A stretch of 28,694 bases of DNA, from positions 1-28,694 of IMG/VR virus record IMGVR_UViG_3300010885_076384; one strand, 5' to 3'. Under the pieces are notes generated by a model. The model was not told where the DNA came from and ran no database searches. It saw nothing but the letters and a program-made list of their open reading frames with translations. This document shows, piece after piece, positions 1 to 9,681 of this stretch. Made by a program: the position numbers and the translations under genes. This DNA comes from a virus. Position 1 is the stretch's first letter, and each line of letters opens with the position of its first letter.

Positions 1-411
1 ACTGAAAAGTTAAATTTAGTTAAAGTAATTAAAGAAAACTTTCCTGACATACGTAAAACTATTAATGTTATACAAAAATATTGCATAACTGGTGTATTAG
101 CTATAAAAGAAAATGCAGACCGGAATGGCATCACTAATAAAATTCATAAGTTTATAAAAGAGAACAAACTTATAGAAATGAGAAAATATTTAATTGAAAA
201 CGAATTAGAGTTTCAAGGCGACTACAATAGCTTGCTTAAAAGCTATCTTAACTTTTTATATGAAGCAGATATCGTGTCAGATATAAAAGAAAATAAAAAA
301 AGAGAAGCTATATTAACTATAGCTGAATATCTTTATAGAGATGCAATGGTTCTTGATAAAGAAATTAATGCATTCGCTTGTTTTCTTACCGTATCAAAAA
401 TTATTTCTTAA
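1..411 (+). CDS. 44: Sliding-clamp loader large subunit, C-terminal part (gp44-like)
   Basis: The reading frame is open from the first base, so this is the 3' end (136 residues) of a gene that begins outside the window. The segment starts with a PDIRKTINVIQKYC stretch and continues as an almost entirely helical domain. From memory this matches the C-terminal collar region of T4 gp44, the AAA+ ATPase that with gp62 loads the gp45 clamp on DNA; T4 gp44 has a similar DMRKVV... motif followed by helices. The ATPase motifs would lie upstream, so the call rests on the C-terminal domain only. The internal ATG at 178 is not the true start because the frame is open and family-like before it. The 3' end overlaps the convergent gene by 11 nt. 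In T4 logic the clamp also activates late transcription, which fits the late-promoter-like motifs in this window. Confidence 0.68.
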   Translation, partial: TEKLNLVKVIKENFPDIRKTINVIQKYCITGVLAIKENADRNGITNKIHKFIKENKLIEMRKYLIENELEFQGDYNSLLKSYLNFLYEADIVSDIKENKKREAILTIAEYLYRDAMVLDKEINAFACFLTVSKIIS

Positions 412-1060
412 TAGTTGTCGGTAAATACATATGAGTGCTCTTAGGCACCATAGGTGACTTCATATCTTTAGCAGGGCTTGATGGTATGGTTATATTTTTG
501 TTTAACAAAGCTCTGTCTCCCCTTGTTAATTTATCACCATCTTGAGATAACATTGTCTGTAAATATGGATTGTTTGGCACTTCTTCGTTTTCTTCTGGTG
601 CAACAGGTTTTAAGTTACGTCTTTCTTTCTTGTACATACTATCTGGAATTGATACTAGATTAGCTCCGTCTTGTTTAACGACTGTTAAGATGTCTGAAGG
701 TACTGAAATTTTGTTTTCTTTATCATAACGACCTGGCGCTGTTTCAGCTGCAACTTCCACGGTAAAACATGAGCCTCTGTTATCGTCATTATTAGGTGAT
801 GATGAAGGGTAGCCAGTTTTAATATTAATTACCCGTTTATTAAGATCATTTGCACCGAAAAAGTCAGTTATGGCAGTCTGCATATCGCCACTAAGAGTTT
901 TAAAATATTCAAGACTCTTATAACCATCTCTGAGCTTGACTACATAGCCGACAAGTAGCCCACCGTTAGTATACTTAGTAATATTATTTTCAACCAATGT
1001 TAGGAACTTGTTACGCATATTATTATTTATTCTATCTCTGTAATTTTCTATTCTATCCAT
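401..1060 (-). CDS. Phage protein of unknown function, 219 aa
   Basis: I do not recognise this protein. The N-terminus (residues 1-30) is charged and helical. The middle (about 35-155) looks like a mixed alpha/beta domain with a tyrosine/glycine-rich segment. The C-terminal 65 residues are rich in Pro, Asn and Lys and probably disordered. There is no signal peptide or membrane segment. It starts 8 nt from the divergently transcribed gp25-like gene and its stop overlaps the end of the convergent clamp-loader gene, so it fills the strand gap between replication and baseplate genes. No late-promoter-like motif lies before its start on this strand. It could be a structural or an early protein; the sequence does not decide. 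Confidence 0.7.
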   Translation of the reverse strand: MDRIENYRDRINNNMRNKFLTLVENNITKYTNGGLLVGYVVKLRDGYKSLEYFKTLSGDMQTAITDFFGANDLNKRVINIKTGYPSSSPNNDDNRGSCFTVEVAAETAPGRYDKENKISVPSDILTVVKQDGANLVSIPDSMYKKERRNLKPVAPEENEEVPNNPYLQTMLSQDGDKLTRGDRALLNKNITIPSSPAKDMKSPMVPKSTHMYLPTTIKK

Positions 1061-1065
1061 AAATA
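1058..1065 (+). promoter_or_regulatory. Late-promoter-like motif CATAAATA before the gp25-like gene
   Basis: CATAAATA differs from the T4 late promoter TATAAATA at one base and lies 3 nt before the ATG at 1069. A second in-frame ATG at 1072 would give a spacing of 6, like most other copies in this window. It overlaps the divergent start codon of the 219-aa gene. Confidence 0.5.
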
Positions 1066-1068
1066 TTC

Positions 1069-1554
1069 ATGATGGCAACGTTAAATCTAGATATACTAAC
1101 AAATGTTAATGCGAATAGAACTAATTCTACTGTATATAAAGATGCAAACATAGATTTTACACTAGATAATACGTATAATAATCAGTTAGCTAAGACGTTA
1201 CAGATTACAGATCTCAATTCAGATGATAATCTCGGTGCAATATTTAACAGCATATCTAATATAATAACAACAACCCCTGGCCAAAAACCATTAAACCCTC
1301 TTTTTGGTATAAGTTTTAGAGATTTATTGTTTTTACCAGTATCAAAAGACCGTGCAAGGTTAATCGGCAATGCTATTAATTTTGGCATAGAAACGTTCGA
1401 ACCAAGAGTAAATATAATCAACATATCTATAACTCCAAAAGAAGAAGACCAACAGTATGTCATTGAATTGAGTATATCAGTTCCAAGATTTAATGTTCAA
1501 CAGGTAAAAGTATCTGGGGTTTTAGATAAAACAGGTTTTTATAAAAATAATTAA
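1069..1554 (+). CDS. 25: Baseplate wedge protein, gp25/GPW family
   Basis: The 161-residue protein fits the gp25 (lysozyme-like GPW/gp25) family of contractile-tail baseplate wedges, which joins the inner baseplate to the sheath-initiating complex. The family signature is seen in the C-terminal half: a helix followed by a segment containing FEPRVNIINISI (about 109-120) and a final strand pair, matching the EPR-containing core of gp25. T4 gp25 is about 132 residues; the extra length is N-terminal. It is followed after 5 nt by the gp6/J-like gene, the classical gp25-gp6 pair of myovirus baseplates. Either of the tandem ATG codons at 1069 and 1072 could be used. There is no Shine-Dalgarno sequence. 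Confidence 0.85.
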   Translation: MMATLNLDILTNVNANRTNSTVYKDANIDFTLDNTYNNQLAKTLQITDLNSDDNLGAIFNSISNIITTTPGQKPLNPLFGISFRDLLFLPVSKDRARLIGNAINFGIETFEPRVNIINISITPKEEDQQYVIELSISVPRFNVQQVKVSGVLDKTGFYKNN

Positions 1555-1559
1555 TTAAA

Positions 1560-3377
1560 ATGTCACAAAATTTAACAGACTTCACATTACCTAGAAACAG
1601 TTACGCAACATTTGATGCGTTAACTTTAAAACAACTCATTAAAGACCGGCTTAATGCTGGTGGGGTGTTTACTGATCAAAACTTTGAAGGCAGCAATCTT
1701 AATGCCATTATGGATGTAGTTGCTCTTTCATACCATTACCTATTATTTTATCTTAATACTACAAGTAATGAGTCGTTATTCAATCAAACCAGTTTGTATG
1801 AAAATATGAACCGGCTTGTTAAATTAATTAACTATAACCCTACTGGGTATAAAACCTCTTTATTATCATTCGAAGCTACAGCTAATACTAATTTACCTTT
1901 AAACATATATACAATCCCACGTTATAGTTATTTTACAATTAATGGTATATACTATTCATTTCCAAACGACGTAACTTTTAGTAAATCATTAACAGGTGTT
2001 GAAGACCTTACTTCCTTATATGATGAAAATTTATTATATCAAGGAAAAACTATAGAGTTTCCACCCATAGGAGCAACTGGAGAGCCTTTCGAAACGTTTA
2101 CGATTGTATCTAAAGACACTGCAACAAATACCCCTTTAAATATAGATCAATCAAGTGTTGATGTATATGTTAATAACGCTGCAACTAATGTCTTCACCCA
2201 ATACAAAGTAACTAATTCACTTTTCTTAGAGAGTAGTGATTCTAATAGTTTCGAATTACGTATAAATGAAAACGAATTCTATGAACTTAAATTTGGTAAT
2301 GGTGTATTTGGTAAAAAATTAAACCCAGGTGACGGGGTATACATTTATTATCTGCAAAGTGACGGTGCTTCTGGCATAATTTCACCAAACCAGTTAAACG
2401 GCAATACAATAAACTTTTATTCAACACCGCAATTTAATCGTATTAAACAAGATGTATTAAACACTTCGTTAAACTATTTAAACACCACAAATGCAAGTTA
2501 TATATCTTTTACTAACCCTATTGCTTCGTCACCCCCAAGTGAAAAAGAATCGGTTGATGAAATAAGATTAAATGCTCCTAAGACATTCTTTAGTCAAAAC
2601 AGGTTAATTACAGAAGTAGACTTTACAACATTTATAGACAAGAATTATAAAAATATTATAACTAGTTCTTCAACCGTTAATAATAGAAACTATATTGAAA
2701 ATTATATAAAATATTTTTATAGTTTAGGAATTACCAGACCTAATCAAGATGCAAGAGTGTTGTTTAATGAAGTTAATTTTGCTCATGCAGGCCAGGATAA
2801 CAACATTTATATCTTCATGGTGCCTAAAATAAAGACCGTAGATAGTAATAATACGCAATATTTTTTACAAAACTCGCAAAAGAACACTATATTAACATCA
2901 ATGGCTGAAGCAAAAGCTCTTAATATGGAGTTAATACCGCAAGACCCAGTATACACTGCAGTGACAATTGGTCTATTAGCACCCGGTGAAGAAGTTAATT
3001 TAGATGTTTATAAATCTACATATCTGGTTATTAAAAAGGATACAAATTTGAGAGTGGATGTAAATCAAATTAAAAATAATGTAGATGGAATATTTCAAGA
3101 TTATTTTGCACCTGAAAATTGTAAGTTAAACCAGTTAATATCTTTAAATGACATAGTATCCAAGATTTTAAGTATAAACGGCGTAAGTAATTTTAGTATG
3201 AGAAGAATTTTAGACAACGGCAGCACAGTAACAAACAATGGCTTAAATTTACTTGTGTTTAATCCAAAATATTCAGATATCGATATTCAAATACAATCAA
3301 CAGATTTACAATTGCCGTATTTTAAATTTCCGTTTTTATGGAACAAGACAATTTTAGATAATATTGTAGTTGAATAA
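1560..3377 (+). CDS. 6: Baseplate wedge protein, gp6/J-like
   Basis: At 605 residues this is close in size to T4 gp6 (about 660). It carries the baseplate-J hallmark FGNGVFGKKLNPGDGV... around residues 245-262, followed by a VYIYY strand. It also has the motif RLNAPKTFFSQNRLITEVDF around residues 335-355, where the J family reads AP..F...R.VT..DY. gp6 dimers form the continuous inner ring of the baseplate wedges and bind gp25, gp53 and gp7. It sits directly behind the gp25-like gene, with a 5-nt gap, in the same transcription unit. The ATG at 1560 has the A/T-only leader AATTAATTAAA and no Shine-Dalgarno sequence. The assignment is solid on motif plus neighbour. Confidence 0.88.
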   Translation: MSQNLTDFTLPRNSYATFDALTLKQLIKDRLNAGGVFTDQNFEGSNLNAIMDVVALSYHYLLFYLNTTSNESLFNQTSLYENMNRLVKLINYNPTGYKTSLLSFEATANTNLPLNIYTIPRYSYFTINGIYYSFPNDVTFSKSLTGVEDLTSLYDENLLYQGKTIEFPPIGATGEPFETFTIVSKDTATNTPLNIDQSSVDVYVNNAATNVFTQYKVTNSLFLESSDSNSFELRINENEFYELKFGNGVFGKKLNPGDGVYIYYLQSDGASGIISPNQLNGNTINFYSTPQFNRIKQDVLNTSLNYLNTTNASYISFTNPIASSPPSEKESVDEIRLNAPKTFFSQNRLITEVDFTTFIDKNYKNIITSSSTVNNRNYIENYIKYFYSLGITRPNQDARVLFNEVNFAHAGQDNNIYIFMVPKIKTVDSNNTQYFLQNSQKNTILTSMAEAKALNMELIPQDPVYTAVTIGLLAPGEEVNLDVYKSTYLVIKKDTNLRVDVNQIKNNVDGIFQDYFAPENCKLNQLISLNDIVSKILSINGVSNFSMRRILDNGSTVTNNGLNLLVFNPKYSDIDIQIQSTDLQLPYFKFPFLWNKTILDNIVVE

Positions 3378-3380
3378 CAA

Positions 3381-3620
3381 ATGAATAAAACTGAAATACC
3401 TAAAAAATCACTTGATGTAATTAGCTGCTTACAGTCTAATTATTGTACATTATCGTCTCCTACTTTATCTGCATATATAGTTTATGAAAATATAGACGGC
3501 GAACAATTTAAAATAACAGGGGGCAAATATGTATATAATTTACCAGATACTATATGTATAAACGGGGAAGATATTTTGATACCAATTACTGGCAAGATAT
3601 TTAATATAACTAATATATAA
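3381..3620 (+). CDS. Small phage protein of unknown function, 79 aa
   Basis: I do not recognise this protein. It has 79 residues with three cysteines and beta-strand-like alternation in the second half ([18 protein letters not shown]). It lies 3 nt after the gp6-like gene and 1 nt before the 973-aa protein, so it is translationally packed inside the baseplate operon. A small structural adaptor or chaperone is possible from position alone. Confidence 0.6.
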   Translation: MNKTEIPKKSLDVISCLQSNYCTLSSPTLSAYIVYENIDGEQFKITGGKYVYNLPDTICINGEDILIPITGKIFNITNI

Positions 3621-3621
3621 T

Positions 3622-6543
3622 ATGCCAAATTTAGTTATAGTATATTCTAATAGTAACTCTGCACCGGGACCGGGGTACGTAAACACTTCTCAGACTTATA
3701 ACTTAAACTCATTAGGGGTTACAAATATAACCCAATTAAGTGCATATACTTATTGTGCAGCGGACACCGGCTCGCCAGAAGGCTTTACTATCAACACAAC
3801 TGCCTCTGTAGGGTCAACGACCGCGTCGGCCGGCACAACCTTAACTACCGACAGTGTATCATACACTTCTTATGTTAGATGTACTGATATAAATTTAAGC
3901 GGAGGAGTTTGGACTGCAACCACCGTTGAAAGGTATGAAAACGGCACCACGACTACTACTAATAATGTAAGTTTAGGCAATGGAAATGCTTTACTTTTTT
4001 ATTCCGATTCTGGCGCTGGCCCGATATATTTAACAGTTACAAATACTCAACGTGCGCAAATCTTATATAATGACCCAACACCGACACCGACGCCTACATC
4101 AACCCCTACTGACACACCAACACCGACACCCTCTCCGACTCCAACATTAACTACAACTGCTGGGCCAACTTCTACACCAACACCAACACGAACTTTAACA
4201 CCGACCCCGACACCTACTCCATCTCCTACTAACACACCAACCCAAACAGGTACATTTATACCGGTAGTTACCCCAGCAGCCACATCAACAGGTACTCCAC
4301 CAGCAGCTACAGCAACAGGCACTCCAGCAGCCACATCAACAGGTACCCCAGCAGCTACACAAACAGGCAGTCCAATAGCTACTAACCCCCCCGCAACTCC
4401 AGCAGCCACATCAACAGGTACTCCACCAGCAGCTACACCGACACCAACATCGACACCGCCGCCTACACCAACTACTACTTACATACCTACGCCGACACCT
4501 ACCCTGACTTTAACTAATACTTCGATTGCAACAAGCACCCCACCACCAACAGCTACTCCGACACCAACCCCGACATTAACTGCAACCCCTGGGACAACAT
4601 CTACATCAACACCAACCCCGACCCTAACCAATACTTCAGTTGCAACATCCACCCCGACCCCGACAATATCACTGTCCCCGACATTAACCCCTACCCAGAC
4701 ATTAACTAATACACCAGTACCTTTACCGCCTCAACCAACATCTACATCTACACCGACATTAACACTTACATTAACTAATACTTCAGTTGCGACATCAACA
4801 CCGACGCCGACATTAACTAATACTTCAGCTGCAACATCTACACCGACGCCGACGCCGACATTAACTAATACTTCAGCTGCAACATCTACACCGACCCCGA
4901 CATTAACTGCAACCCCCGGGACAACATCTACACCGACACCGACCCTTACATTAACCAATACTTCAGCTGTAACCTCTACCCCAACTCCAACACCGACATT
5001 AACTAATACTTCAGCTGCAACATCTACACCGACACCTACCCCTACCCCGACATTAACCCCAACTTTAACACCTACATTAACATCATCAACTACTCAAACC
5101 CCGACATCCACTCCAACCCCGACTCCCTCTCCTACGTTTGTTGTATGTTATCTTTCAACAGAAGATGGTAATGGCATATTAGCAGAAAATCTAGATTATA
5201 TTATAGTAGATTGCCCAACACCTACACCAACACCGACCCCGACTCTTACAGCTACCCCGACTCTTACACCAACAGTTACTTCACCAGTAACAGCGACTCC
5301 TACACCGACCCATACAGCAACTCGTACACCTACACTCACCCGGACCCCGACCACTACACCATTTTTAACACCTACACCGACAACAACAGTAACGGCTACT
5401 CCAACTGCAGTACCGTTACCAATAGATAATTATAAGACAGTCAATTTTGACATATATAGTTTGTTAGAAATGCTATTAGCAGACCCGTCAAAATCTAATA
5501 CAGATGATAGTAGACGGAGTGCTAAATATGGTAATGAATTTGTTAATAATATAACTTTAAATAAGACACTTATAAAACAATTTATAAACTATAATACATT
5601 AGTTGCTTATTTAAATTACAGATTAACTGGTAAATTAGATCCGGTGACAAATATCATAACATCTGGCGATATTAAACCATTAACTAAACAAGAAAAAGAT
5701 TTAATTAATGCAATGTTTAGCGGGCAGTGTTATGTTAATGTTAATGAAAAGGTTTCTCCTCAAGTGTTAAATAGGGTATATGATTGTTTATACACTGCAA
5801 GTAAAAATATAAGCAGTATAATAAATGTAAAAATTACTAACGAAGATGAAATAATTAAAACTGTGTTGAACATACCACCAATCGGCCCAACACGTACAGC
5901 AACTCGTACGCCTACACCGACACCGTCACCTACATTAACATCAACACCGACTCGTACAGTAACGCCAACACCGACTCGTACAGTTACACCAACAGTAACA
6001 TATTCAGATGTTAAGATGGTTACATTAGCTGTAGCCCCTGCATATGGTACGGTCGGGTTCCAAGTCGGATATGCTCCGACCCATACCGGTCCGTCAGGCG
6101 TTGGGTACTATGCAACTGAGCCGGTTGTAATAATATATACAGCTAATGCAGGGTATGTTGTTGACGCAACAACACCATTTACAATAACTGGTAGCCCTAC
6201 AGTAGATTACTCATTAAGTGCATCGGAAATAAGCTTCTATATGCCTTCTAATAATGTATCAGTTACAGTTAATTATAGTGCCACGCCTTCACTAACACCT
6301 ACACCTACCATAGGCACACCTACTCCTACACCAACCACTCCTCTATGCAAGTTATACTATTTTATGACAACCTCTCCTTCAGGTGACGGTGTAGTAACAT
6401 ACAGACCTTGCGGGGCCGTAAGCGACACAACCATATTAATATCTAATGGTGAGACTTTCTGCGTTCAAAATGGAACCACACCGTCAGTACTAGATCCAGC
6501 CAGCTATGTCATAGCATTACTGCCTGCAGTACCGTGCACTTAA
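3622..6543 (+). CDS. Large baseplate/tail protein carrying four Thr-Pro arrays
   Basis: This 973-residue protein is a string of folded islands separated by Thr-Pro arrays. Residues 1-150 are a beta-rich, Thr/Ser-rich N-terminal domain. About 153-505 is the main array, built from T-x-T-P steps with a recurring LTNTSAATS block. A short island ([19 protein letters not shown], about 512-530) and a second array follow to 597. Residues 600-755 form a helical domain ([14 protein letters not shown]...). A third array runs to about 793. Residues 794-890 resemble a bacterial Ig/repeat domain ending in a [12 protein letters not shown] strand, and the cysteine-containing C-terminal domain starts near 910. 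The helical domain is probably the ancestral phage structural part, with the arrays as spacers. No enzymatic motif is seen. The operon position implies a virion role. Confidence 0.7.
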   Translation: MPNLVIVYSNSNSAPGPGYVNTSQTYNLNSLGVTNITQLSAYTYCAADTGSPEGFTINTTASVGSTTASAGTTLTTDSVSYTSYVRCTDINLSGGVWTATTVERYENGTTTTTNNVSLGNGNALLFYSDSGAGPIYLTVTNTQRAQILYNDPTPTPTPTSTPTDTPTPTPSPTPTLTTTAGPTSTPTPTRTLTPTPTPTPSPTNTPTQTGTFIPVVTPAATSTGTPPAATATGTPAATSTGTPAATQTGSPIATNPPATPAATSTGTPPAATPTPTSTPPPTPTTTYIPTPTPTLTLTNTSIATSTPPPTATPTPTPTLTATPGTTSTSTPTPTLTNTSVATSTPTPTISLSPTLTPTQTLTNTPVPLPPQPTSTSTPTLTLTLTNTSVATSTPTPTLTNTSAATSTPTPTPTLTNTSAATSTPTPTLTATPGTTSTPTPTLTLTNTSAVTSTPTPTPTLTNTSAATSTPTPTPTPTLTPTLTPTLTSSTTQTPTSTPTPTPSPTFVVCYLSTEDGNGILAENLDYIIVDCPTPTPTPTPTLTATPTLTPTVTSPVTATPTPTHTATRTPTLTRTPTTTPFLTPTPTTTVTATPTAVPLPIDNYKTVNFDIYSLLEMLLADPSKSNTDDSRRSAKYGNEFVNNITLNKTLIKQFINYNTLVAYLNYRLTGKLDPVTNIITSGDIKPLTKQEKDLINAMFSGQCYVNVNEKVSPQVLNRVYDCLYTASKNISSIINVKITNEDEIIKTVLNIPPIGPTRTATRTPTPTPSPTLTSTPTRTVTPTPTRTVTPTVTYSDVKMVTLAVAPAYGTVGFQVGYAPTHTGPSGVGYYATEPVVIIYTANAGYVVDATTPFTITGSPTVDYSLSASEISFYMPSNNVSVTVNYSATPSLTPTPTIGTPTPTPTTPLCKLYYFMTTSPSGDGVVTYRPCGAVSDTTILISNGETFCVQNGTTPSVLDPASYVIALLPAVPCT
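4077..5138 (+). repeat. Main Thr-Pro coding array in the 973-aa protein
   Basis: This is a degenerate coding repeat of ACA/ACC/ACT-CCx dinucleotide codon pairs. The recurring 14-16-residue block ([14 protein letters not shown] and variants) appears at least five times between about 4600 and 5040. Synonymous third bases vary between copies, so it is older than the exact 42-nt repeats at 8271. It encodes an alternating T-x-T-x low-complexity linker. Confidence 0.9.
5212..5415 (+). repeat. Second Thr-Pro coding array in the 973-aa protein
   Basis: This is a Thr-Pro/Thr-Ala/Thr-Arg coding array of about 65 codons between the short TEDGNGIL island and the helical domain. Smaller arrays recur at about 5887-6000 and 6293-6340 in the same gene. 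Confidence 0.85.
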
Positions 6544-6551
6544 TTTAAATA
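6544..6551 (+). promoter_or_regulatory. Late-promoter-like motif TTTAAATA
   Basis: TTTAAATA lies 6 nt before the ATG at 6558 and overlaps the stop codon region of the preceding gene. It shares the TAAATA core of the set described at 1058. Confidence 0.5.
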
Positions 6552-6557
6552 TTATAA

Positions 6558-7376
6558 ATGAGTTCTTACAACATTAACATATTCGCAGCTTTTTCGAAAG
6601 ACTCATTAGTTGATACGCAACAGAGACTGTCGAATTATAAAGACCCGAGCTTATTTCTTAATTCCACGCCAGTAAATCAAACATGTTCTATATCTGCGCA
6701 TAATTATGGTGATATTACTAATTTAGTTATAACCAGTAATAGTATAATGAATGGTAATTTTAATATATTTCCTATTAAATTTGCTGGTGAACGTGTAAAC
6801 TTTGTAGTGAATCTTGTCGATTATCTTGGGTATCAAGTCAAAGATTACAGTTTACTTAATTATAATAATTTTACATTTACTTTAAGCGCTCTTAATGGTA
6901 ATAACATAACTGGTGTTAGTTTTCAAACTGATTTTGGAACCTTAAGCTCGTTAACGCAAGGCGGTTTCTTTAAAGGTTATCTATATTGTCCGTTTGTTGT
7001 AAATGACGTTTCGATTAAAGCAATATATACCGATGCTAACATATCTTTAACAGGGTATTCGACTATATTTGATATTAATAGTTCATGTGGCGGCGAATAT
7101 CAAATCCGCAAAATAAATGAAGATTTTGACCAAACTAAAGCTTTTAAAAGTATAGGCACGCAGCCAGTATTGTTTGATAAGTCGCAATTTTTTGATAACT
7201 TTCTAGGACAAATAGTAGGCGATGCTAATTCTGATCCAAATACTTTAGGTATTGAGGTTTTTGAAAAAATAGCAAATTATGTTGCTAATATAAATGACCC
7301 AGATTTTTGTAATTTAGAGTCGTTAAAATCTTTATTAGATTTACTTAATGTTGACTATCAAAATTATAATTATTAA
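6558..7376 (+). CDS. N-terminal part of a large baseplate/tail protein, ended by an in-frame TAA
   Basis: These 272 residues form the N-terminal part of a protein whose frame continues unbroken after a single TAA (7374-7376). Residues 20-190 look like a beta-sandwich-rich domain (FAGERVNFVVNLVDYLGYQV; FTFTLSALNGNNITG). Residues 195-272 are helical and end in LLDLLNVDYQNYNY. The next in-frame codons read [21 protein letters not shown], which continues the same structural pattern and has no start codon for 477 nt. I therefore read 6558-9674 as one gene of 1038 residues with an ochre codon at position 273. The domain type is not recognised beyond a virion protein. It begins a transcription unit with a late-promoter-like motif. 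Confidence 0.72.
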   Translation: MSSYNINIFAAFSKDSLVDTQQRLSNYKDPSLFLNSTPVNQTCSISAHNYGDITNLVITSNSIMNGNFNIFPIKFAGERVNFVVNLVDYLGYQVKDYSLLNYNNFTFTLSALNGNNITGVSFQTDFGTLSSLTQGGFFKGYLYCPFVVNDVSIKAIYTDANISLTGYSTIFDINSSCGGEYQIRKINEDFDQTKAFKSIGTQPVLFDKSQFFDNFLGQIVGDANSDPNTLGIEVFEKIANYVANINDPDFCNLESLKSLLDLLNVDYQNYNY

Positions 7377-9674
7377 TACCCGCCTTCATTTAAACGATTA
7401 GTAGATATATTATCTGTTAAACATAAAAATTTATTCGGGCAAACTAACCAATACCAGACAAATTTTAATCCTAAAGGGTATGTAAACAGTGACAAGTATG
7501 GTATAAATAAAGGACCAGCATATAATTTTTCAACAACAACGTTTTTATCAAGTGTTGCTCCTTTTAGTCTCATAACTTATGAAAAATTTAGCAAAACGTA
7601 TAATTTAGTTAGTACTGTAATTCCAGGAATTAGTTCATATGCTTTATCAGCTGTTAATAGTAATTTTGGCTGGAATTTAGTTTTACCTCCAGGCATATCA
7701 GGAGCTGATATACCTAAATATTATGAATTTTTTAGTTATGTCCCCGATACTGAAAATTCTTTACTACAAAAATTCATAGATTTTGATAATAAAAATACCA
7801 CATTATCAATTACTAATAGTGGATATAATGAATATATAAAAACTGGCGGTATAATGGATAATATTTTATTGAATAACTTATTAACCAATTTACAAATCAT
7901 TTCTTGTTTACCAAATGAAGTTAATCTCAATATACCAACTTCAACCCCTACCCCGTCTCCGACGTTAACTTCTACTCCTACGGTGACTCCTACAGTAACA
8001 TCATCAAGTACACCTGCTCCTACAATAACATTAACTACAACCTCTACACCAACCTCTACACCAACTCCTACATTAACTCAAACTCCTACATTAACTCTAA
8101 CACCAACATTAACCCCGACATTAACACTGACACCGTCTTCTATAGCGATAGGTGCAGGTATATTATATGTAAGTTATGATCAAGATATACTTACACCAAC
8201 ACCTACTTTAACTCAAACAGGTACTCCTACTCCTACACCTACTAGTTCATTAACGTCTACCCCTACACCTACGACTTCAACAGCTCTATCAGGTACTCCT
8301 ACACCTACACCTACGACTTCAACAGCTCTATCAGGTACTCCTACACCTACACCTACGACTTCAACAGCTCTATCAGGTACTCCTACACCTACACCTACTT
8401 TAACTCAAACAGGTACCCCTACACCTACTCCTACGACTTCAACAGCTCTATCAGGTACTCCTACACCTACACCTACTTTAACTCAAACAGGTACCCCTAC
8501 ACCTACTCTATCAGGTAGCACTCCTACACCTACTCCTAGCAGTTCATTAACCTCTACTCCAACCCCCACTCTATCAGGCAGTACCCCTACACCAACTCCT
8601 ACTGTAACATTAACCTCCACACCAACACCTACTCTATCAGGTAGTACTCCTACTCCTACTCAAACAGTAACACCTACTCCTACTTCCACAGCAGCAACAG
8701 CCCCGACAGTTACCACTGATGGGTATGGAACTAGAACTCCTACTAGTGCTGAAATAACAGGGACGATAGTTAGTAATGGGGGGTCGACAATAACCGAAAG
8801 AGGAATTGTTTATGCTACTTCTCCAAATCCTACTATATCTAATACTAAAGTATCTGACGGCGCAGGTAGTCCTGACACATTAGGACCATTTACACACACC
8901 TATGCCATAACAAACTTCCATACTACCACATATGTAAGAATATATGCTACTAATGCTGTTGGTACATCGTATGGTACTGATATTAGTTTCACCTTGCCTT
9001 GTTTCATTAAAGGAACTAAAATAACTTTATCAAGTGGACTTAAAAAGAACATAGAAGATATATCTTATGAAGATTCTCTTTTAGTGTGGAACTTTGATGA
9101 AGGAAAATTTGACTCCGCAAAACCTATTTGGATAATGACTCCAGTACGTACTCAATATGTAAATATACTATTTAGTGATGGTTCAAAGCTTGGAATATCA
9201 GGGTACTTAAACCATGATGGAGGCCATCGTATATTTAATTTAGATAAGGGAGAATTTACTTATGCAATACCTAATGAACATAGCCCTATAGGAACCCATA
9301 CATTTAATGATAAAGGTGACATAGTAACAATAGTAGGTAAAGAAGAATCTACTGAGGTTGAAGAAATTTATAATGTAGTAACAAATCATCATCTTAATAT
9401 ATTTGCGGAAGGTATTCTCACTTCACGAAGATTAAACAATCTTTATCCTATAGTTGATATGAAGTTTATTAAAGACGAAAGGTCTATTACTTCAATAGAA
9501 AAATTTAAAGGTGTCCCTGCCGAATACTATGAAGGTTTAAGATTAGGTGAACAACCACTAGCAACTAATTCAGAAGGCTTCTTAGTAAAAACACCAGGAG
9601 AATTAGCTTATACACTGCCTACTATCAGTGAATTATCACAATGGACAGTAGAATTTATAAACAAAAAGTTATAA
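7377..9674 (+). CDS. C-terminal part: Thr-Pro array, FN3-like and Hint (hedgehog/intein) domains
   Basis: This is the same frame as the preceding gene, separated by TAA at 7374. Independent translation could start only at the ATG at 7854, giving 606 residues; the numbers below use that ATG. The 159 codons before it are clearly protein-like. Residues 27-283 are a Thr-Pro array with a short hydrophobic island (about 98-113). Residues 284-380 match a Bacteroidota-style FN3-like domain ([37 protein letters not shown]). Residues 383 to about 525 are a Hint domain: Cys383 in [11 protein letters not shown] is the expected nucleophile, then [14 protein letters not shown], then a C-terminal block [15 protein letters not shown]. 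The usual terminal His-Asn plus nucleophile is not evident (SRRLNN instead), so cleavage rather than splicing is more plausible. The last 80 residues are a unique tail. Confidence 0.75.
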   Translation, partial: YPPSFKRLVDILSVKHKNLFGQTNQYQTNFNPKGYVNSDKYGINKGPAYNFSTTTFLSSVAPFSLITYEKFSKTYNLVSTVIPGISSYALSAVNSNFGWNLVLPPGISGADIPKYYEFFSYVPDTENSLLQKFIDFDNKNTTLSITNSGYNEYIKTGGIMDNILLNNLLTNLQIISCLPNEVNLNIPTSTPTPSPTLTSTPTVTPTVTSSSTPAPTITLTTTSTPTSTPTPTLTQTPTLTLTPTLTPTLTLTPSSIAIGAGILYVSYDQDILTPTPTLTQTGTPTPTPTSSLTSTPTPTTSTALSGTPTPTPTTSTALSGTPTPTPTTSTALSGTPTPTPTLTQTGTPTPTPTTSTALSGTPTPTPTLTQTGTPTPTLSGSTPTPTPSSSLTSTPTPTLSGSTPTPTPTVTLTSTPTPTLSGSTPTPTQTVTPTPTSTAATAPTVTTDGYGTRTPTSAEITGTIVSNGGSTITERGIVYATSPNPTISNTKVSDGAGSPDTLGPFTHTYAITNFHTTTYVRIYATNAVGTSYGTDISFTLPCFIKGTKITLSSGLKKNIEDISYEDSLLVWNFDEGKFDSAKPIWIMTPVRTQYVNILFSDGSKLGISGYLNHDGGHRIFNLDKGEFTYAIPNEHSPIGTHTFNDKGDIVTIVGKEESTEVEEIYNVVTNHHLNIFAEGILTSRRLNNLYPIVDMKFIKDERSITSIEKFKGVPAEYYEGLRLGEQPLATNSEGFLVKTPGELAYTLPTISELSQWTVEFINKKL
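7936..8700 (+). repeat. Thr-Pro coding array of the Hint-domain protein
   Basis: This low-complexity coding array consists of T-P-T-P runs punctuated by TSTALSG, LTQTG and TLSGS blocks, interrupted once at about 8135-8195 by a non-repeat island ([16 protein letters not shown]). Codon pairs here favour CCT-ACA/ACT, unlike the ACA-CCG bias of the 4077 array. Confidence 0.9.
8271..8474 (+). repeat. Exact 42-nt tandem repeat ([14 protein letters not shown] unit)
   Basis: Three perfect 42-nt copies lie head to tail at 8271-8312, 8313-8354 and 8355-8396, with a fourth perfect copy at 8433-8474 after a 36-nt variant block. Each unit is 14 codons, so copy-number change preserves the reading frame. 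The sequence identity suggests recent duplication. Confidence 0.92.
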
Positions 9675-9681
9675 CCTGCTT

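Noticed and set aside
4047-5429. Open frames antisense to, or shifted within, the Thr-Pro arrays (Val/Gly-rich or Tyr/Thr/Asp-rich products)
   Set aside because: Period-6 repeats leave several frames open; these products are pure repeat shadows without starts or leaders of their own.
8271-8474. CRISPR-like array of 42-nt direct repeats
   Set aside because: Repeats are contiguous with no unique spacers and encode an in-frame peptide repeat within a long gene.
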